The notes under the pieces: generated by a model | Told to the model about the DNA's origin: nothing | The model's database searches: none | Seen by the model: only the letters and a program-made list of their open reading frames with translations | NCBI GenBank assembly: GCA_022828085.1 | Contig: JAJEIY010000061.1 | Coordinates: 1 to 64,000, forward strand | Direction of reading: 5' to 3' | Origin: Acidobacteriota bacterium | Lineage (GTDB): Bacteria > Acidobacteriota > Vicinamibacteria > Marinacidobacterales > Marinacidobacteraceae | Length of the DNA: 64,000 nt | Shown: piece after piece, positions 38,722-49,325 of the stretch | Layout: every line of letters begins with the position of its first letter | Numbering within the stretch: position 1 is the stretch's first letter | Translations under genes and position numbers: made by a program

Positions 38722-39294
38722 TCAGTTCTTTACCCGGGAAACGTACTCGCCGCTGCGGGTGTCCAGGCGGAGCGTCTCGTCCACCTCGATGAACAGGGGA
38801 ACCCGCACGACCGCTCCGGTTTCGAGGGTGGCGTTCTTCGACCCGCCGGTCGCGGTGTCGCCGCGGATCCCGGGTTCGGTCTCCACCACCTTCAGGTCCA
38901 CGAAGTGCGGCGGGTGAATGAGCAGGATCGCGTCGTTGTAGAGCGTGACGCCGCAGGTCATCCCCTGGAGCAGCCACTTCTCGTGGCCGCCGAGCGCCGC
39001 TTTCGCCGCCGAGTACTGCTCGTAGGTGTTGGGATCCATGAAGTGCCAGTCGCCGCCGTCGCTGTAGAGGAACTCCATCTCGGTGTCGAGCACGTCGGCC
39101 GCTTCCACCTTTTCGCCCGACTTGAACGTCTTGTCGAGGACCCGGCCGGTCTTGAGGTTCCGGTAGCGGATCCGGGTGAACGCCTGCCCCTTGCCGGGCT
39201 TCACGAACTCGCAGTCCAGCAGGACGCAGGGATCGGAATCGAGCAGGACCTTGAGCCCGCTGCGGAACTCGTTTGTCGCGTAGGTGTTGGCCAA
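38722..39294 (-). CDS. efp: Elongation factor P
   Basis: [52 protein letters not shown]. Confidence 0.96.
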   Translation of the reverse strand: MANTYATNEFRSGLKVLLDSDPCVLLDCEFVKPGKGQAFTRIRYRNLKTGRVLDKTFKSGEKVEAADVLDTEMEFLYSDGGDWHFMDPNTYEQYSAAKAALGGHEKWLLQGMTCGVTLYNDAILLIHPPHFVDLKVVETEPGIRGDTATGGSKNATLETGAVVRVPLFIEVDETLRLDTRSGEYVSRVKN

Positions 39295-39381
39295 GGAATC
39301 GCTCCCTTCAGGGGTCTGGTGGCCGGAATCGTACCAACGGGGGCGCGCCGCGCGGCCGGCGGCGCCGGGCCGGAGCGGACG

Positions 39382-40617
39382 CTAGACCTCGGTCAGCAGG
39401 TGCCCCATGCGCTCTTTCTTGGTGCGCAGGTACTCGCGGGAGTGCTCGTTGGCCGGGACCTCGATGGCGACCCGTTCCTCGATCACGAGACCGTGGGCTT
39501 CGAGGGCGACGAACTTTCGCGGGTTGTTGGTCAGCAAACGGATCCGTCCGACGCCAAGGTCCCGGAGAATCTGGGCGCCCACGCCGTACTCGCGCTGGTC
39601 GGCCCGGAACCCGAGGTGGGTGTTCGCGTCCACGGTGTCGAGGCCCTCGTCCTGGGCGGCGTAGGCCCGCAACTTGTTGACGAGCCCGATGCCCCTCCCC
39701 TCCTGGTTCAGGTAGAGCAGTACCCCGGCGCCCTCTTCTCCGATCCGGGCCAGCGCCGCCTCGAGCTGCGGGCCGCAGTCGCAGCGAAGCGATCCGAAGA
39801 CCTCGCCGGTCAGGCACTGGCTGTGGACCCGCAGCAGCACCGGCGTGTCCGGCCGGGCTTCGCCGAGTTGGAGGACCAGGTGTTTGGTCCCGTCGAGGGT
39901 GTTCTCGTAGGCAACCGTGCGGAACTTGCCGAACCGGGTCGGCAGCACCGTCGATGCCAGCCGCCGCACCAGCGACTCGGTGCCGAGCCGATAGCGGATC
40001 AGGTCGGCGACGCTCACGATCGCCATCCCGTGCTCTTCCGCGAACCTCTCCAGGTCCGGGAGGCGGGCCATCGTGCCGTCTTCCTTCATCACCTCGCAGA
40101 TGACCGCGGCCGGATAGAGCCCGGCGATCCGCGCCAGGTCCACCCCGGCCTCGGTCTGTCCCGCCCGCTGCAGTACCCCTCCGGGACGCGCGCGGAGCGG
40201 AAACACGTGGCCCGGCCGGACCAGGTCGGGGGGCCGCGTTTCCTCACGGATCGCGACCTGGACGGTATGGGCCCGGTCGGCGGCGGAAATGCCCGTGGTG
40301 ACCCCTTCCTTTGCCTCGATCGAGACGCAGAACGCCGTCTCGTGCACCGAAGTGTTGTCCCGAACCATGAGCGGGATCTCGAGTTCGTCGAGACGCTCGC
40401 CGGTCATCGGCATGCAGATGAGACCGCGGCCGTGCGTGGCCATGAAGTTGATCGCTTCGGGAGTGACCTTCTCGGCGGCGATCGTCAGGTCTCCCTCGTT
40501 TTCGCGGTCCTCGTCATCCACCACGATGACCATGCGTCCGGCGGCGATCTCGGACACCGCCCGCTCGACCGGCCAAAACATCGTGGATTCGCTCTTTCCC
40601 GTGTCAACCACGCGCAC
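39382..40617 (-). CDS. ribBA: Bifunctional 3,4-DHBP synthase / GTP cyclohydrolase II
   Basis: [37 protein letters not shown]. Confidence 0.96.
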   Translation of the reverse strand: MRVVDTGKSESTMFWPVERAVSEIAAGRMVIVVDDEDRENEGDLTIAAEKVTPEAINFMATHGRGLICMPMTGERLDELEIPLMVRDNTSVHETAFCVSIEAKEGVTTGISAADRAHTVQVAIREETRPPDLVRPGHVFPLRARPGGVLQRAGQTEAGVDLARIAGLYPAAVICEVMKEDGTMARLPDLERFAEEHGMAIVSVADLIRYRLGTESLVRRLASTVLPTRFGKFRTVAYENTLDGTKHLVLQLGEARPDTPVLLRVHSQCLTGEVFGSLRCDCGPQLEAALARIGEEGAGVLLYLNQEGRGIGLVNKLRAYAAQDEGLDTVDANTHLGFRADQREYGVGAQILRDLGVGRIRLLTNNPRKFVALEAHGLVIEERVAIEVPANEHSREYLRTKKERMGHLLTEV

Positions 40618-40700
40618 AACACCTCGTCGGGCCCGAGGGGCCCTCGTTCGGAAACCGTCCCGATTCGCGGAATTCTAGCCGCGCGCCGGACCCGGATTGC

Positions 40701-41303
40701 TCAACCGGCGCCCGGTGTCCCCACCAGGGCGCCGACGTACTTGGCGAGGATGTCGTACTCCAGGTTGACGGGGTCCCCTTTCCGGAGAGTCCCGAGGGTG
40801 GTGGCCGTGCGCGTGTGGGGAATCAGCATGACTTCGAAGCACGCCTCGCCGGGCGAAGCGGCCGCCACCGTCAGGCTGACGCCGTCGATTGCAACCGAAC
40901 CCTTGCGGACGATCCAGCGGGGCTCCCGGTGCCGGACCCTCACGCGGTAGTCGTCGTCGGAACCCCCCGCTTCGATCACCTCGCCGCAGCCGTCCACGTG
41001 CCCCTGGACAAAGTGCCCGCCCAAACGGTCCGAGGCGCGCAGGGGCAGCTCCAGGTTGACCCGGTTCCCCGGCCGCAGATCGCCCAGCGTGGTCAGGGAT
41101 AGCGTCTCGGCGGCGACTTCGAAGGACACGGATGCGGGTTCAACCGCCACCGCGGTCAGGCAGACCCCGGATACCGCGACGCTGTCACCGATGGAGAGCC
41201 CCGAGAACTCGCCGCCGGCATGCCCGATGGTCAGGAGCCGTCCCCCTTCGAGATCCCGGACCGCCTGCACGTCGCCGACCGCGATGACCAGTCCCGTGAA
41301 CAT
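40701..41303 (-). CDS. ribE: Riboflavin synthase alpha chain
   Basis: MFTGLVIAVGDV...SVAVSGVCLT...GHFVQGHVDG. Confidence 0.95.
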   Translation of the reverse strand: MFTGLVIAVGDVQAVRDLEGGRLLTIGHAGGEFSGLSIGDSVAVSGVCLTAVAVEPASVSFEVAAETLSLTTLGDLRPGNRVNLELPLRASDRLGGHFVQGHVDGCGEVIEAGGSDDDYRVRVRHREPRWIVRKGSVAIDGVSLTVAAASPGEACFEVMLIPHTRTATTLGTLRKGDPVNLEYDILAKYVGALVGTPGAG

Positions 41304-41352
41304 GCGGCTGGGAGATTGCCTGATCCACCCCCAATCGCGCAAGCAGCCGGGC

Positions 41353-41383
41353 GTTGCCGGCTGAAGCCGGGGTTCCAGGCCGG
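41353..41383 (-). repeat. Variant GCCGGYC hairpin copy
   Basis: gttgccggctgaagccggggttccaggccgg between divergent ribE and ribD. Confidence 0.6.
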
Positions 41384-41483
41384 CGGCGCCATCCCGGCGC
41401 CTGGCCAGCCTCGCAGGACTGCGTTTCCACAGCAACCGGGCCGTGCCGCTCCGCGACACCACTCTCACCTTACGATCCCCTCC

Positions 41484-42623
41484 GTGGACGATCGCTTCAT
41501 GCGCCGGGCCCTCGAGCTCGCCCGGCTGGGCCAGTACACCGCGCCGCCCAATCCGGCGGTCGGCGCCGTCCTGGTCGGCGACGGGCGGGTTCTTGCCGAA
41601 GGTTTCCACGCCCGCGCCGGACGCCCGCACGCGGAAGCGCAGGTGCTCAGGGTCGGGCGCGCGGCGCGGGGCGCGACGCTCTACGTCAATCTGGAGCCGT
41701 GCTGCCACGTCGGACGAACCCCGCCGTGCGCGGAACGGATCATCGCCTCGGGAGTGCGGCGCGTCGTCGCCTCGCATCCCGACCCGGACCCGAGAGTGCG
41801 CGGCGGAGGATTCGATCGCCTTCGCTCCGCCGGTGTCGAGGTGACGTCGGGCGTCCTCCGCGAGGAGGCGGAGGACCTGAATCCATCGTTCTTCAAGTTT
41901 CTCCTGACCGGCACTCCCTGGGTCACCGTGAAGGCGGCGATCTCCGTTGACGGGGTCATGGCTCCCCCGGGGACCCGCTGGATCACCCGACCCCGCAGCC
42001 GCCGGCATGGGAGGGTGCTGCGCCGCGAAAACGACGCCATCCTTACCGGAATCGCGACCGTGACGGCCGACGATCCGCTGCTGACGCCGCGGCCCCGGCG
42101 CGGGTCGCGTCCTCTGCTCCGGGTGGTCCTCGATCCCAGTCTCCGGATATCCCCCGAAGCGCGCATCCTGCGTGGCCTCGATCGGGACCCGGTTCTCGTG
42201 ATCTGTGCGCCCGGCGCGCCCGCCGCGCCTCGCCGCCGCCTCGAGAACCTGGGGGTCGAGGTGGTCGAGGCCGCGGTGGACAGCGCCGCCGGCCCGCCGG
42301 CCGAGGGCGTCACCCAGCCGATTGCGCTCGAAGCGGTGCTGGCGGAAGTGGCTCGTCGCGGCGCGCACACCCTGCTGGTGGAGGCTGGCCCCCGACTCAC
42401 ATCGGCCTTCCTGCAGCAGGGGCTCGCCGATCGCCTGGTGCTCTACCTGGCGCCGCGTTTCCTGGGCCGTGCGGAAGGAACCGGACTCTTCGACGCCACC
42501 CGGGCGCCGGCCGGCGGCCGTCGCGAGCTGCCACCCGGCCAGCCCGCGCCTCGCTCGGCGCGCTACGCCTGCCTGGGTCCCGACCTCCTCGCCGACTTCC
42601 GGCTGGCCGAGCGGCGGGAGTAA
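41484..42623 (+). CDS. ribD: Bifunctional riboflavin deaminase/reductase
   Basis: MRRALELARLGQYTAPPNPAVGAVLV; HAEAQVL; YVNLEPCCHVGRTPPC. Confidence 0.94.
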   Translation: MDDRFMRRALELARLGQYTAPPNPAVGAVLVGDGRVLAEGFHARAGRPHAEAQVLRVGRAARGATLYVNLEPCCHVGRTPPCAERIIASGVRRVVASHPDPDPRVRGGGFDRLRSAGVEVTSGVLREEAEDLNPSFFKFLLTGTPWVTVKAAISVDGVMAPPGTRWITRPRSRRHGRVLRRENDAILTGIATVTADDPLLTPRPRRGSRPLLRVVLDPSLRISPEARILRGLDRDPVLVICAPGAPAAPRRRLENLGVEVVEAAVDSAAGPPAEGVTQPIALEAVLAEVARRGAHTLLVEAGPRLTSAFLQQGLADRLVLYLAPRFLGRAEGTGLFDATRAPAGGRRELPPGQPAPRSARYACLGPDLLADFRLAERRE

Positions 42624-42647
42624 CAGCCGTCGAACCCGGACATCCGG

Positions 42648-43304
42648 TCAGCCCCCGGTCAGGGAGAAACGGTCGAGACGTTCGTAGACCGCCCCGCCGG
42701 GGCCGAGGAAGCTGGCGAACAGGCCGAACTCCCTCACGGTGAACGGGGATGACCAGGCGGTATGCGGCGCCCGCGGCCGGGCGGCGCTCAGGTCCCCTGC
42801 CGCCAGACGCGAAGGGACACGCAGCCGGCCGAGCGTCACGTGGGGAACGAAGGGCCGTGTTTCCGGAGCGAGGCCGAGGTCGCGGGCAACCGTCTCCACC
42901 TCCCGCTGCAGGGGCGGGAGCCGCCCGGGATCGCCCTCCGGAACTCCGTCCTCAACGAGCCCCGCCCAGACGATCCGGGCGCGGCGGAGCGAGCCGAATG
43001 CGGAGACGTCGGCGGCCTTCAGCGTCAGGGGACCCGGGCAACAGGCCTCGAGACGCTCGCGGAGCAGCGCCGCGATGCGCCCGCGGTCCACAGGACCTCC
43101 TTCCGGGCCGAAGAAGCGCAGGGTGAGGTGGAGGTTCTCGGGAGGTATCCGGCGGAAGACGGAGGCCGGGAGCAATCGGGCCACCGCTCCCGAGGCGGCG
43201 AACAGTTCGCGGCGGAGCGCGTCGGGGAGCGGCAACGCAGCGAAGAGCCGCGGCGCCCGGGCGGCGCCTCCGTGCTTTCGGGCGACCGTCCCGGACCCTC
43301 GCAT
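42648..43304 (-). CDS. thpR: RNA 2',3'-cyclic phosphodiesterase (2H family)
   Basis: NLHLTLRFFG and PHVTLGRL (two HxTx motifs). Confidence 0.9.
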   Translation of the reverse strand: MRGSGTVARKHGGAARAPRLFAALPLPDALRRELFAASGAVARLLPASVFRRIPPENLHLTLRFFGPEGGPVDRGRIAALLRERLEACCPGPLTLKAADVSAFGSLRRARIVWAGLVEDGVPEGDPGRLPPLQREVETVARDLGLAPETRPFVPHVTLGRLRVPSRLAAGDLSAARPRAPHTAWSSPFTVREFGLFASFLGPGGAVYERLDRFSLTGG

Positions 43305-43305
43305 G

Positions 43306-44544
43306 TCAGTGGCCGGCGTCCCCGGCCGCCAGCATGCTCTGCCGCAGCAGGTCGAGCGCCGCGGTCGCCGTGAGTTGCCGCACGAGCGACCGGTCTCCCG
43401 GAAGGCGGAACCGGCGGGCGCGGGAGACCGGTCCGCGGACCGCGACCCAGACGAGACCCACCGGTTTCTCGGCGCTCCCTCCCCCCGGACCGGCGATCCC
43501 GGTCACCGCGACGCCCCAGGCGTTTCCGGAGCGGCGGCGCGCACCCTCGGCCATCGCCAACGCTACGGGTTCGCTGACCGCTCCGTGTACGGCAAGCGCC
43601 TCTTCCGGAACCGCCAGCAGGTCCCGCTTGGCTTCGTTGGCATAGGCCACCACCCCCAGATCGAACCACGCGGACGATCCCGGGACGCGAGTCAACCGCT
43701 CGGTGATCAGTCCTCCGGTGAGTGATTCGGCGAACGCGGCGCGCTCTCCCCGCCGCTCGAGCATTCGGCCCACCGCATGCTCCAGATGCTCTCCCGCCGT
43801 CCGGCTGAAGACCGCGGGTCCCAGCCGCTCCGCCATTCGATCCGCGAGCCGCCGGACCTCCGCCGCCCGTCCGGCGGGTCCGGTGACCCGGATCTCGAGC
43901 TCGCCGCGGGAAGCGAGGATCGCGAGGTCCTCCGGCGCATCCCGCGCCGGGGTGAGATCCAGGATCCTCTCCTGCAGGACCGATTCCGGCAGTCCGGCCA
44001 CCATGAGCGTCTCGCGCACGCTGCCCGCCGTCCGCCGGGTCTCGGTTTCGAGACGCGGGCGCACCTCCGCGTCGAACATTGCGGCCAGCTCCGACGGCGG
44101 CCCCGGGAGGAGCACGAGCCACGAGCCGGTCCCGGTGCGCGCCAGGACTCCCGGTGCGGTCCCGGCCGGATTGGGCAGCGCCGCCGTCCCTTCGGGAATC
44201 AGGGCCTGCCGCCGGTTCACGTCCGGCATCTCGATGCCGCGGTCCCGGAACCGTGTTTCGATGCTCGCCAGCGAGGTCGCGTCCTCGACCAGCCGGACCC
44301 CGAGGACACTTGCCGCCGCGAATCGCGTCAGGTCGTCCGTCGTGGGGCCGAGCCCGCCGCAGACCAGAACGTACCGGCAGCGGCCGAGCGCCGCGCGCAG
44401 GGTTTCCTCCATGATGGATCGCTCGTCCGGAACGACCGCCGAGAACCGCACCGCCACCCCCAGTTGCGAGAGCCGCTCCTTCAGCAGTGGGGTATTGCGG
44501 TCGATGCGGCCGGAGGCGAGCAGTTCGGTGCCGACCGCTACCAC
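43306..44544 (-). CDS. cinA: CinA family protein with C-terminal NMN amidohydrolase domain
   Basis: VAVGTELLASGRIDRN; CGGLGPTTDDLT; AFAESLTGGLI...; GIAGPGGGSAEKPVGLV. Confidence 0.92.
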   Translation of the reverse strand: MVAVGTELLASGRIDRNTPLLKERLSQLGVAVRFSAVVPDERSIMEETLRAALGRCRYVLVCGGLGPTTDDLTRFAAASVLGVRLVEDATSLASIETRFRDRGIEMPDVNRRQALIPEGTAALPNPAGTAPGVLARTGTGSWLVLLPGPPSELAAMFDAEVRPRLETETRRTAGSVRETLMVAGLPESVLQERILDLTPARDAPEDLAILASRGELEIRVTGPAGRAAEVRRLADRMAERLGPAVFSRTAGEHLEHAVGRMLERRGERAAFAESLTGGLITERLTRVPGSSAWFDLGVVAYANEAKRDLLAVPEEALAVHGAVSEPVALAMAEGARRRSGNAWGVAVTGIAGPGGGSAEKPVGLVWVAVRGPVSRARRFRLPGDRSLVRQLTATAALDLLRQSMLAAGDAGH

Positions 44545-44677
44545 GGCCGCGCCGGGCGGCAGACCTCCGCCGTTCGTCAGGAGACCGGCTCCCCGGAGCG
44601 CGCCTCCCCCGGTTCCCGGACGAGTGGGGCCCTCACTGCGGGAGACATGAACGGGCCGCCCCCGGTTCCGCGGGCCG

Positions 44678-45796
44678 TCACATGCCCAGCGCGAGCAGCA
44701 GGACGATGCGCACGATGCCGCCCGCGACCAGGTCGTCGGCCATGATGCCGATACCGCCCGGAAGCTTCTCGGCCTGTCGCACGGGAGGCGGTTTCACGAT
44801 GTCCAGGAAGCGGAAGGCCACGAAAGCCGCCGCCATGACCAGGACCGAGGGGTTGGCGCCGACGAGCGCGAGCCACATTCCGCAGAACTCGTCCACCACC
44901 ACCGACCGCGGATCCGGCTGGCGCAGGTCCTTCGCGTGACGCGCACCGGCCCACAGGCCGACCACCACGGCCACGAGGAACAGGGCCACGGGAAGGCTGC
45001 CCGGCAGATTCCGCGTCAGGAGAAAGGCGACCAGACCGGCGGCGGCGCCGGCGGTGCCCGGCGCGATCGGAACCCGTCCGAGGAACGCGCAGGTCGCGAT
45101 GAAGGCGGCGATCCGCGAGGGAGGACGGGGCGGCGGGGCTTCCCCGGCGGGCTCGGGCGCGTCTTCGAATTCGTCCCCGGGCGCCTCCCAGTCGGGCGTG
45201 TCTGCGGGCGGAAGCGGCGAGTCCTCCGTCCCTGGATCGGCGGCGGCCCGCTGCGGACTCGCCGGGGTCGGCCTCGTCACCGCGCCCGCAGGAGCAGCGC
45301 TCCGCTGGCGGCGGTCCTCGGCCTCCAGAAGCCGGCGCTCTACCCGTTCCCGGACTCCTGCGGCCTGAGCGGCAGCCGAACGTTCGCCCGCGCCCTCCTC
45401 GGTCTCGGCCTCGGCGTCCGGTGTACCGGCCGCCGGCGTCGCACCGCCTTCGACCACGCGTCTCCGGACCGTCCGGCTCCAGTGTTCCCCGGCGGCGGCC
45501 TCCGGAGCGGCATCCGCAGCGGCGGTCCGTTCACCGTCACGGGGGGGATCGGATGCGGCCGCGCCCCCCGCGGCTCGGCGACGGAGCGCCTCCTCGACAC
45601 GTTCGCGCGTACCCGGCTCGCGATCTCCGCCCCCCGTTTCGGCAGGCCCTGCTTCCGGAGCTCCGCCCGACTCCGGATCGGGCTTCGCGACGGCGGCCCT
45701 TTCTTCCGGAACGGATCCGGTCGCGCCTTCCTCCCGATGGTCCGGGCTCACGGAGCGGGACCGGGGACGACGCGAATCATGGGTGGAATCCCGCAC
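44678..45796 (-). CDS. pgpA: Phosphatidylglycerophosphatase A with long low-complexity N-terminal extension
   Basis: C-term FLGRVPIAPGTAGAAAG...VVDEFCGMWLAL...DDLVAGG; N-term ~200 aa rich in A/E/R/P. Confidence 0.8.
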   Translation of the reverse strand: MRDSTHDSRRPRSRSVSPDHREEGATGSVPEERAAVAKPDPESGGAPEAGPAETGGGDREPGTRERVEEALRRRAAGGAAASDPPRDGERTAAADAAPEAAAGEHWSRTVRRRVVEGGATPAAGTPDAEAETEEGAGERSAAAQAAGVRERVERRLLEAEDRRQRSAAPAGAVTRPTPASPQRAAADPGTEDSPLPPADTPDWEAPGDEFEDAPEPAGEAPPPRPPSRIAAFIATCAFLGRVPIAPGTAGAAAGLVAFLLTRNLPGSLPVALFLVAVVVGLWAGARHAKDLRQPDPRSVVVDEFCGMWLALVGANPSVLVMAAAFVAFRFLDIVKPPPVRQAEKLPGGIGIMADDLVAGGIVRIVLLLALGM

Positions 45797-45887
45797 CGGG
45801 GCGGTGAGGAGTAGCGAAACTATACTGCCGGCCTCCGGGACGGAACGGCCGGATTTCCCCCCGAACCGGCCCGGCGAGGAGAGCCGG

Positions 45888-46808
45888 ATGGACAACGACT
45901 CACCGGCCCCGAAATCACTGCTCGAGGCGGTTCCGAACTTCAGTGAGGGACGATCGCGGCCAACGCTGGGCCTCCTGGCGGAAGCGGCGGGGCGGCCGCT
46001 TCTCGACGCGCATGCGGACCCCTCCCACCACCGCTCGGTCCTGACCCTCGCCGGGAGCGCCGCACAACTGCGTTCCTCCGGGCTCTCCCTCCTCGAGACC
46101 GCCATCCGCTGCATCGACCTGCGGCGACACCGCGGCGAGCACCCGCGCATCGGCGCACTCGACGTCCTCCCGATCGTGCCTCTGGGAGAAACCACCATGG
46201 AGCGGGCGGTGCGTCTCGCCATCTCGCTGGCCGAGGAGATCGGCGTCCGCCACTCGATCCCCGTCTTCCTCTATGGGGAAGCCGATGCCCGCCGGCGCAC
46301 CCTCCCCCAGATTCGACAGGGCGGACTTCCGGGCCTCGCGGGCCGCCTTACCCGCGGCGAGATTCGTCCCGACTACGGACCGGGAGCGCTCCACCCCTCG
46401 GCCGGAGGCATCGCCGTCGGTGCAAGGCAGCCACTCATTGCCTTCAACGTCAACCTCGACACGTCCAGGGTGGGAATCGCGCGGGCCATCGCCGGGCGGA
46501 TGAGGACGAGCGGGGGAGGTCTTCCCGCGCTCAGGGCCATCGGGGTGCGGCAGGACGATCCCGCTGGCCGCCGGGTCCACGCCCAGGTCTCGATGAACCT
46601 GCTCGACTGGCGCCGGACATCGCTGGCTGACGCGTTCCGTCGCGTCCTGGTCGAGGCTGGCGCTGCGGGAACGGGCGTCGTCCACTCCGAGATTGTCGGA
46701 CTCGTCCCCCGGGCGGCGACCTGGCCCGGGATGGAAATGGAAATTGCCCTCCGCGAGCCGGCCCGAACGATCGAGGGGGTTTACCAGTCAGTGGTGAAAC
46801 CAGCGTGA
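45888..46808 (+). CDS. ftcD: Glutamate formimidoyltransferase
   Basis: LLEAVPNFSEGRSRPTL; DPSHHRSVLTLAG; IGALDVLPIVP. Confidence 0.9.
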   Translation: MDNDSPAPKSLLEAVPNFSEGRSRPTLGLLAEAAGRPLLDAHADPSHHRSVLTLAGSAAQLRSSGLSLLETAIRCIDLRRHRGEHPRIGALDVLPIVPLGETTMERAVRLAISLAEEIGVRHSIPVFLYGEADARRRTLPQIRQGGLPGLAGRLTRGEIRPDYGPGALHPSAGGIAVGARQPLIAFNVNLDTSRVGIARAIAGRMRTSGGGLPALRAIGVRQDDPAGRRVHAQVSMNLLDWRRTSLADAFRRVLVEAGAAGTGVVHSEIVGLVPRAATWPGMEMEIALREPARTIEGVYQSVVKPA

Positions 46809-46998
46809 CCGGCGAGAGCGGCGAGGCGCCCGGCTGACCCCGCGCGTGAGTTCAAGGCGGAATACCGGGGGCATTCCGACCGAATCGCAACGATGAGCAC
46901 CGCGAAGCGGGGCGAATCAGGCGGGATGCATCGCCGCTCGGACGGCGCGTGGGTCTTGCCGCAGGCTGGTAGGCTGCCCACGCCGTGGAGCAGCCGTC

Positions 46999-47490
46999 GT
47001 GAAGTGCCCGTATTGCGGCAATCCCGAAGACCGGGTCGTGGATTCCCGGGAGAGCCGGGAAGGAGAGGTGATTCGCCGCCGGCGCGAGTGCATCCGATGC
47101 GGGAAGCGGTTCACCAGCTATGAAGCGGTCGAGGAAATCCCGTGCATGGTCGTCAAGAAGAACGGCGACCGGGAGGTCTTCGACCGGGACAAGGTGCTCT
47201 CGGGACTCAGGAAGGCGTGCGGAACGCGAGTCGCGGAGGAGAAGATCGGGGCCATCGCCGACCGGGTCGGCGCGGTGGTGGCCAAGAGCCCCGACCGTGA
47301 ACTCGGCGCCGCCGACATCGGGGAAGTGCTGATGGAGGAACTGAAGCGGGAGGACCATGTGGCCTTCGTCCGCTTCGCGTCGGTGTACCGCGACTTTCAG
47401 GACACCCAGGACTTTGTGAAGGAGGTTCGGGCCCTTCTCCGGAAGCGGGCGCCCGCGAAGCGGCGGGAGAAGGTTCCGAAAGCCCGCTGA
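46999..47490 (+). CDS. nrdR: Transcriptional repressor NrdR
   Basis: MKCPYCGNPEDRVVDSRESREGEVIRRRRECIRCGKRFTSYE. Confidence 0.97.
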   Translation: MKCPYCGNPEDRVVDSRESREGEVIRRRRECIRCGKRFTSYEAVEEIPCMVVKKNGDREVFDRDKVLSGLRKACGTRVAEEKIGAIADRVGAVVAKSPDRELGAADIGEVLMEELKREDHVAFVRFASVYRDFQDTQDFVKEVRALLRKRAPAKRREKVPKAR

Positions 47491-47592
47491 ATCCGGAATC
47501 TGGCGAAATCCTCACCCCCGCGCGAATCGAGAACCGGCGAACCCCGGGTTTCGTTATGTTCGGTTGACGGGGAGAAGACCGAAGCGCCGCCA

Positions 47593-48192
47593 TTGGATTC
47601 CCCCGTACAAATCTCCGATGCCCAACTCGTCAGCCAGTGCCTGTCCGGTCATGAGGACGGGTGGCGCTCGTTCGTGGACCGTTTCCGGACGCCGGTCTGG
47701 CACATCGCCTATCGCTTCACGGCAACGCCGGACGATGCCGACGAACTCACCCAGGATGTCTTCATGCGGCTCGTGAACGTCCTGCCCAGCTATCGCCCGA
47801 GCGGAGCGCTGGGCGCCTGGGTACGGCAGGTGGCCACCAACGTGGCCATCGACGCCTACCGGCGCCGGCGGCGGACACCGGTCCTGCTGTCCGACGAGGA
47901 GATACCGGAAGCTCCCGTACCGGCCGCCTGGCAACCGGACGCGATCGCCGAACGGCGCGAGGAAGCCGTGCGGGTAAGAGAGCTTCTGGACCGGTTGCCG
48001 CCCGAGTTGTCGGAGCCGCTCATCCTGCGCGACCTGATGGACTGCGACTATCCCGAGATCGGGGAGCGCCTTGCCATCCCGCTCGGGACCGTGAAGTCGC
48101 GTATCCACCGGGCCCGCCGGACGCTCGCGCGAGCCCGGCGCGCCCTGGGCCGCGGTGGATCGGCCGGCGTCCGCGAAGGTGGTGCCCATTGA
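47593..48192 (+). CDS. ECF-type RNA polymerase sigma factor
   Basis: ADELTQDVFMRLVNVLPSYRPSGALGAWVRQVATNVAIDAYRRRRR; GTVKSRIHRARRTLARA. Confidence 0.92.
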   Translation: MDSPVQISDAQLVSQCLSGHEDGWRSFVDRFRTPVWHIAYRFTATPDDADELTQDVFMRLVNVLPSYRPSGALGAWVRQVATNVAIDAYRRRRRTPVLLSDEEIPEAPVPAAWQPDAIAERREEAVRVRELLDRLPPELSEPLILRDLMDCDYPEIGERLAIPLGTVKSRIHRARRTLARARRALGRGGSAGVREGGAH

Positions 48193-48794
48193 CAGACACC
48201 CGTTCCAAGGACCGCCTCCGGGACCTGGTGTCCGCGCTCGCCGCCGGGGAGCTGGACCAGGCCGAGGCGCAGCGCGTGCGGGACCGGCTGGCGGAAGATC
48301 CGGAACTCGCCGCCCTCTACGGTGAGATCCGGGCAGTGCGCCGGGGTCTCGCCGACTATGCCGGCGGCGCGGAAGCGCCGCCGGCGGACCTTCGGGACCG
48401 CATCCTGGCCGCGACGCTGCCTTCGTTCCGCTCGCTCTACGTGCGGCGGACCCACTACTGGCCGACCTGGCTCGCCGCGGCCGCCGCGGCCGCCATGCTG
48501 CTGTTCTTCCAGCCTCCGCTCGTCCGGGGAGCGCTCGACTCGCTGCCCCGGGCATCGGACGGGGTCAGCAGCCTGCGGGCAGCCGCGAATCGTCATACGG
48601 ATCGGGCGCTGGCCGAATTCGGTGTGCTCCGCGCCTCGGTTTCCTTCGCGCTGGAAGACCGGATGGACCAACTGGGAGACCGGCTTCGGGATCTGGAACG
48701 GGCAACCCGTCACCGTGACGAGCTGTTGTCCGCCCCCGAATCGGATTCCGGCCCGGCCCCCAGCAACGACCCGCAAGGAGGAGCCGCCCCATGA
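48189..48794 (+). CDS. Putative membrane anti-sigma factor
   Basis: Overlaps sigma stop; LVSALAAGELDQAEAQRVRDRLAEDPELAALYGEIR; one TM. Confidence 0.75.
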   Translation: MTDTRSKDRLRDLVSALAAGELDQAEAQRVRDRLAEDPELAALYGEIRAVRRGLADYAGGAEAPPADLRDRILAATLPSFRSLYVRRTHYWPTWLAAAAAAAMLLFFQPPLVRGALDSLPRASDGVSSLRAAANRHTDRALAEFGVLRASVSFALEDRMDQLGDRLRDLERATRHRDELLSAPESDSGPAPSNDPQGGAAP

Positions 48795-49324
48795 ACCGTT
48801 CACCGGGACTCGCTGGAGTCCTTTCCGTGGTGTTCCCCGGCCTTGGTCATCTGTACGCCGGAGCCACGGCGCGCGGACTGGCGCTCGCCGGGGCGTTCAT
48901 CGCCCTCCTCCAGGAAGAACTGGTCCCCTTCGTGCTTGCTGTCTGGATCTTCGGCATCGTGAACGCGATCCGGACCGCCGAGGAGATCGTGCGGGCGCAC
49001 GCCGAAGGCCGGCCGGCAGCCGTCTCGCTGGATCGGCACTGGGCCACCGGACTCATGGCCGTTGGCGTGCTCGCGACCCTCGCGCTCATTCCCGACCTCG
49101 AGTGGGCGCTGAGGTTCTGGCCGCTGCTGCTCGTCTGGATCGGGTTCCGGCTCTATCGGGGACAGCCCGTGATACCCGGATCCGCCGGCGCGCCGGCGGG
49201 GGCTGCGGGAGCCGGCGCGCCGGCCGGACGACCGGAGGCGGCGCTCGCCCCGGATCCGCCTCCCGCCCCACCCGCACCGGGGAACGATCCGCCTCCCGCC
49301 CGGACCGACGAGGAGGCGGACTAG
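48791..49324 (+). CDS. Small multi-TM membrane protein with Pro/Ala-rich tail
   Basis: GVLSVVFPGLGHLYAGATARGLALAGAF; overlaps previous CDS. Confidence 0.7.
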   Translation: MNRSPGLAGVLSVVFPGLGHLYAGATARGLALAGAFIALLQEELVPFVLAVWIFGIVNAIRTAEEIVRAHAEGRPAAVSLDRHWATGLMAVGVLATLALIPDLEWALRFWPLLLVWIGFRLYRGQPVIPGSAGAPAGAAGAGAPAGRPEAALAPDPPPAPPAPGNDPPPARTDEEAD

Positions 49325-49325
49325 C

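Noticed and set aside
41304-41483. FMN riboswitch upstream of ribD/ribE
   Set aside because: Conserved FMN riboswitch motifs not recognisable in the divergent intergenic region
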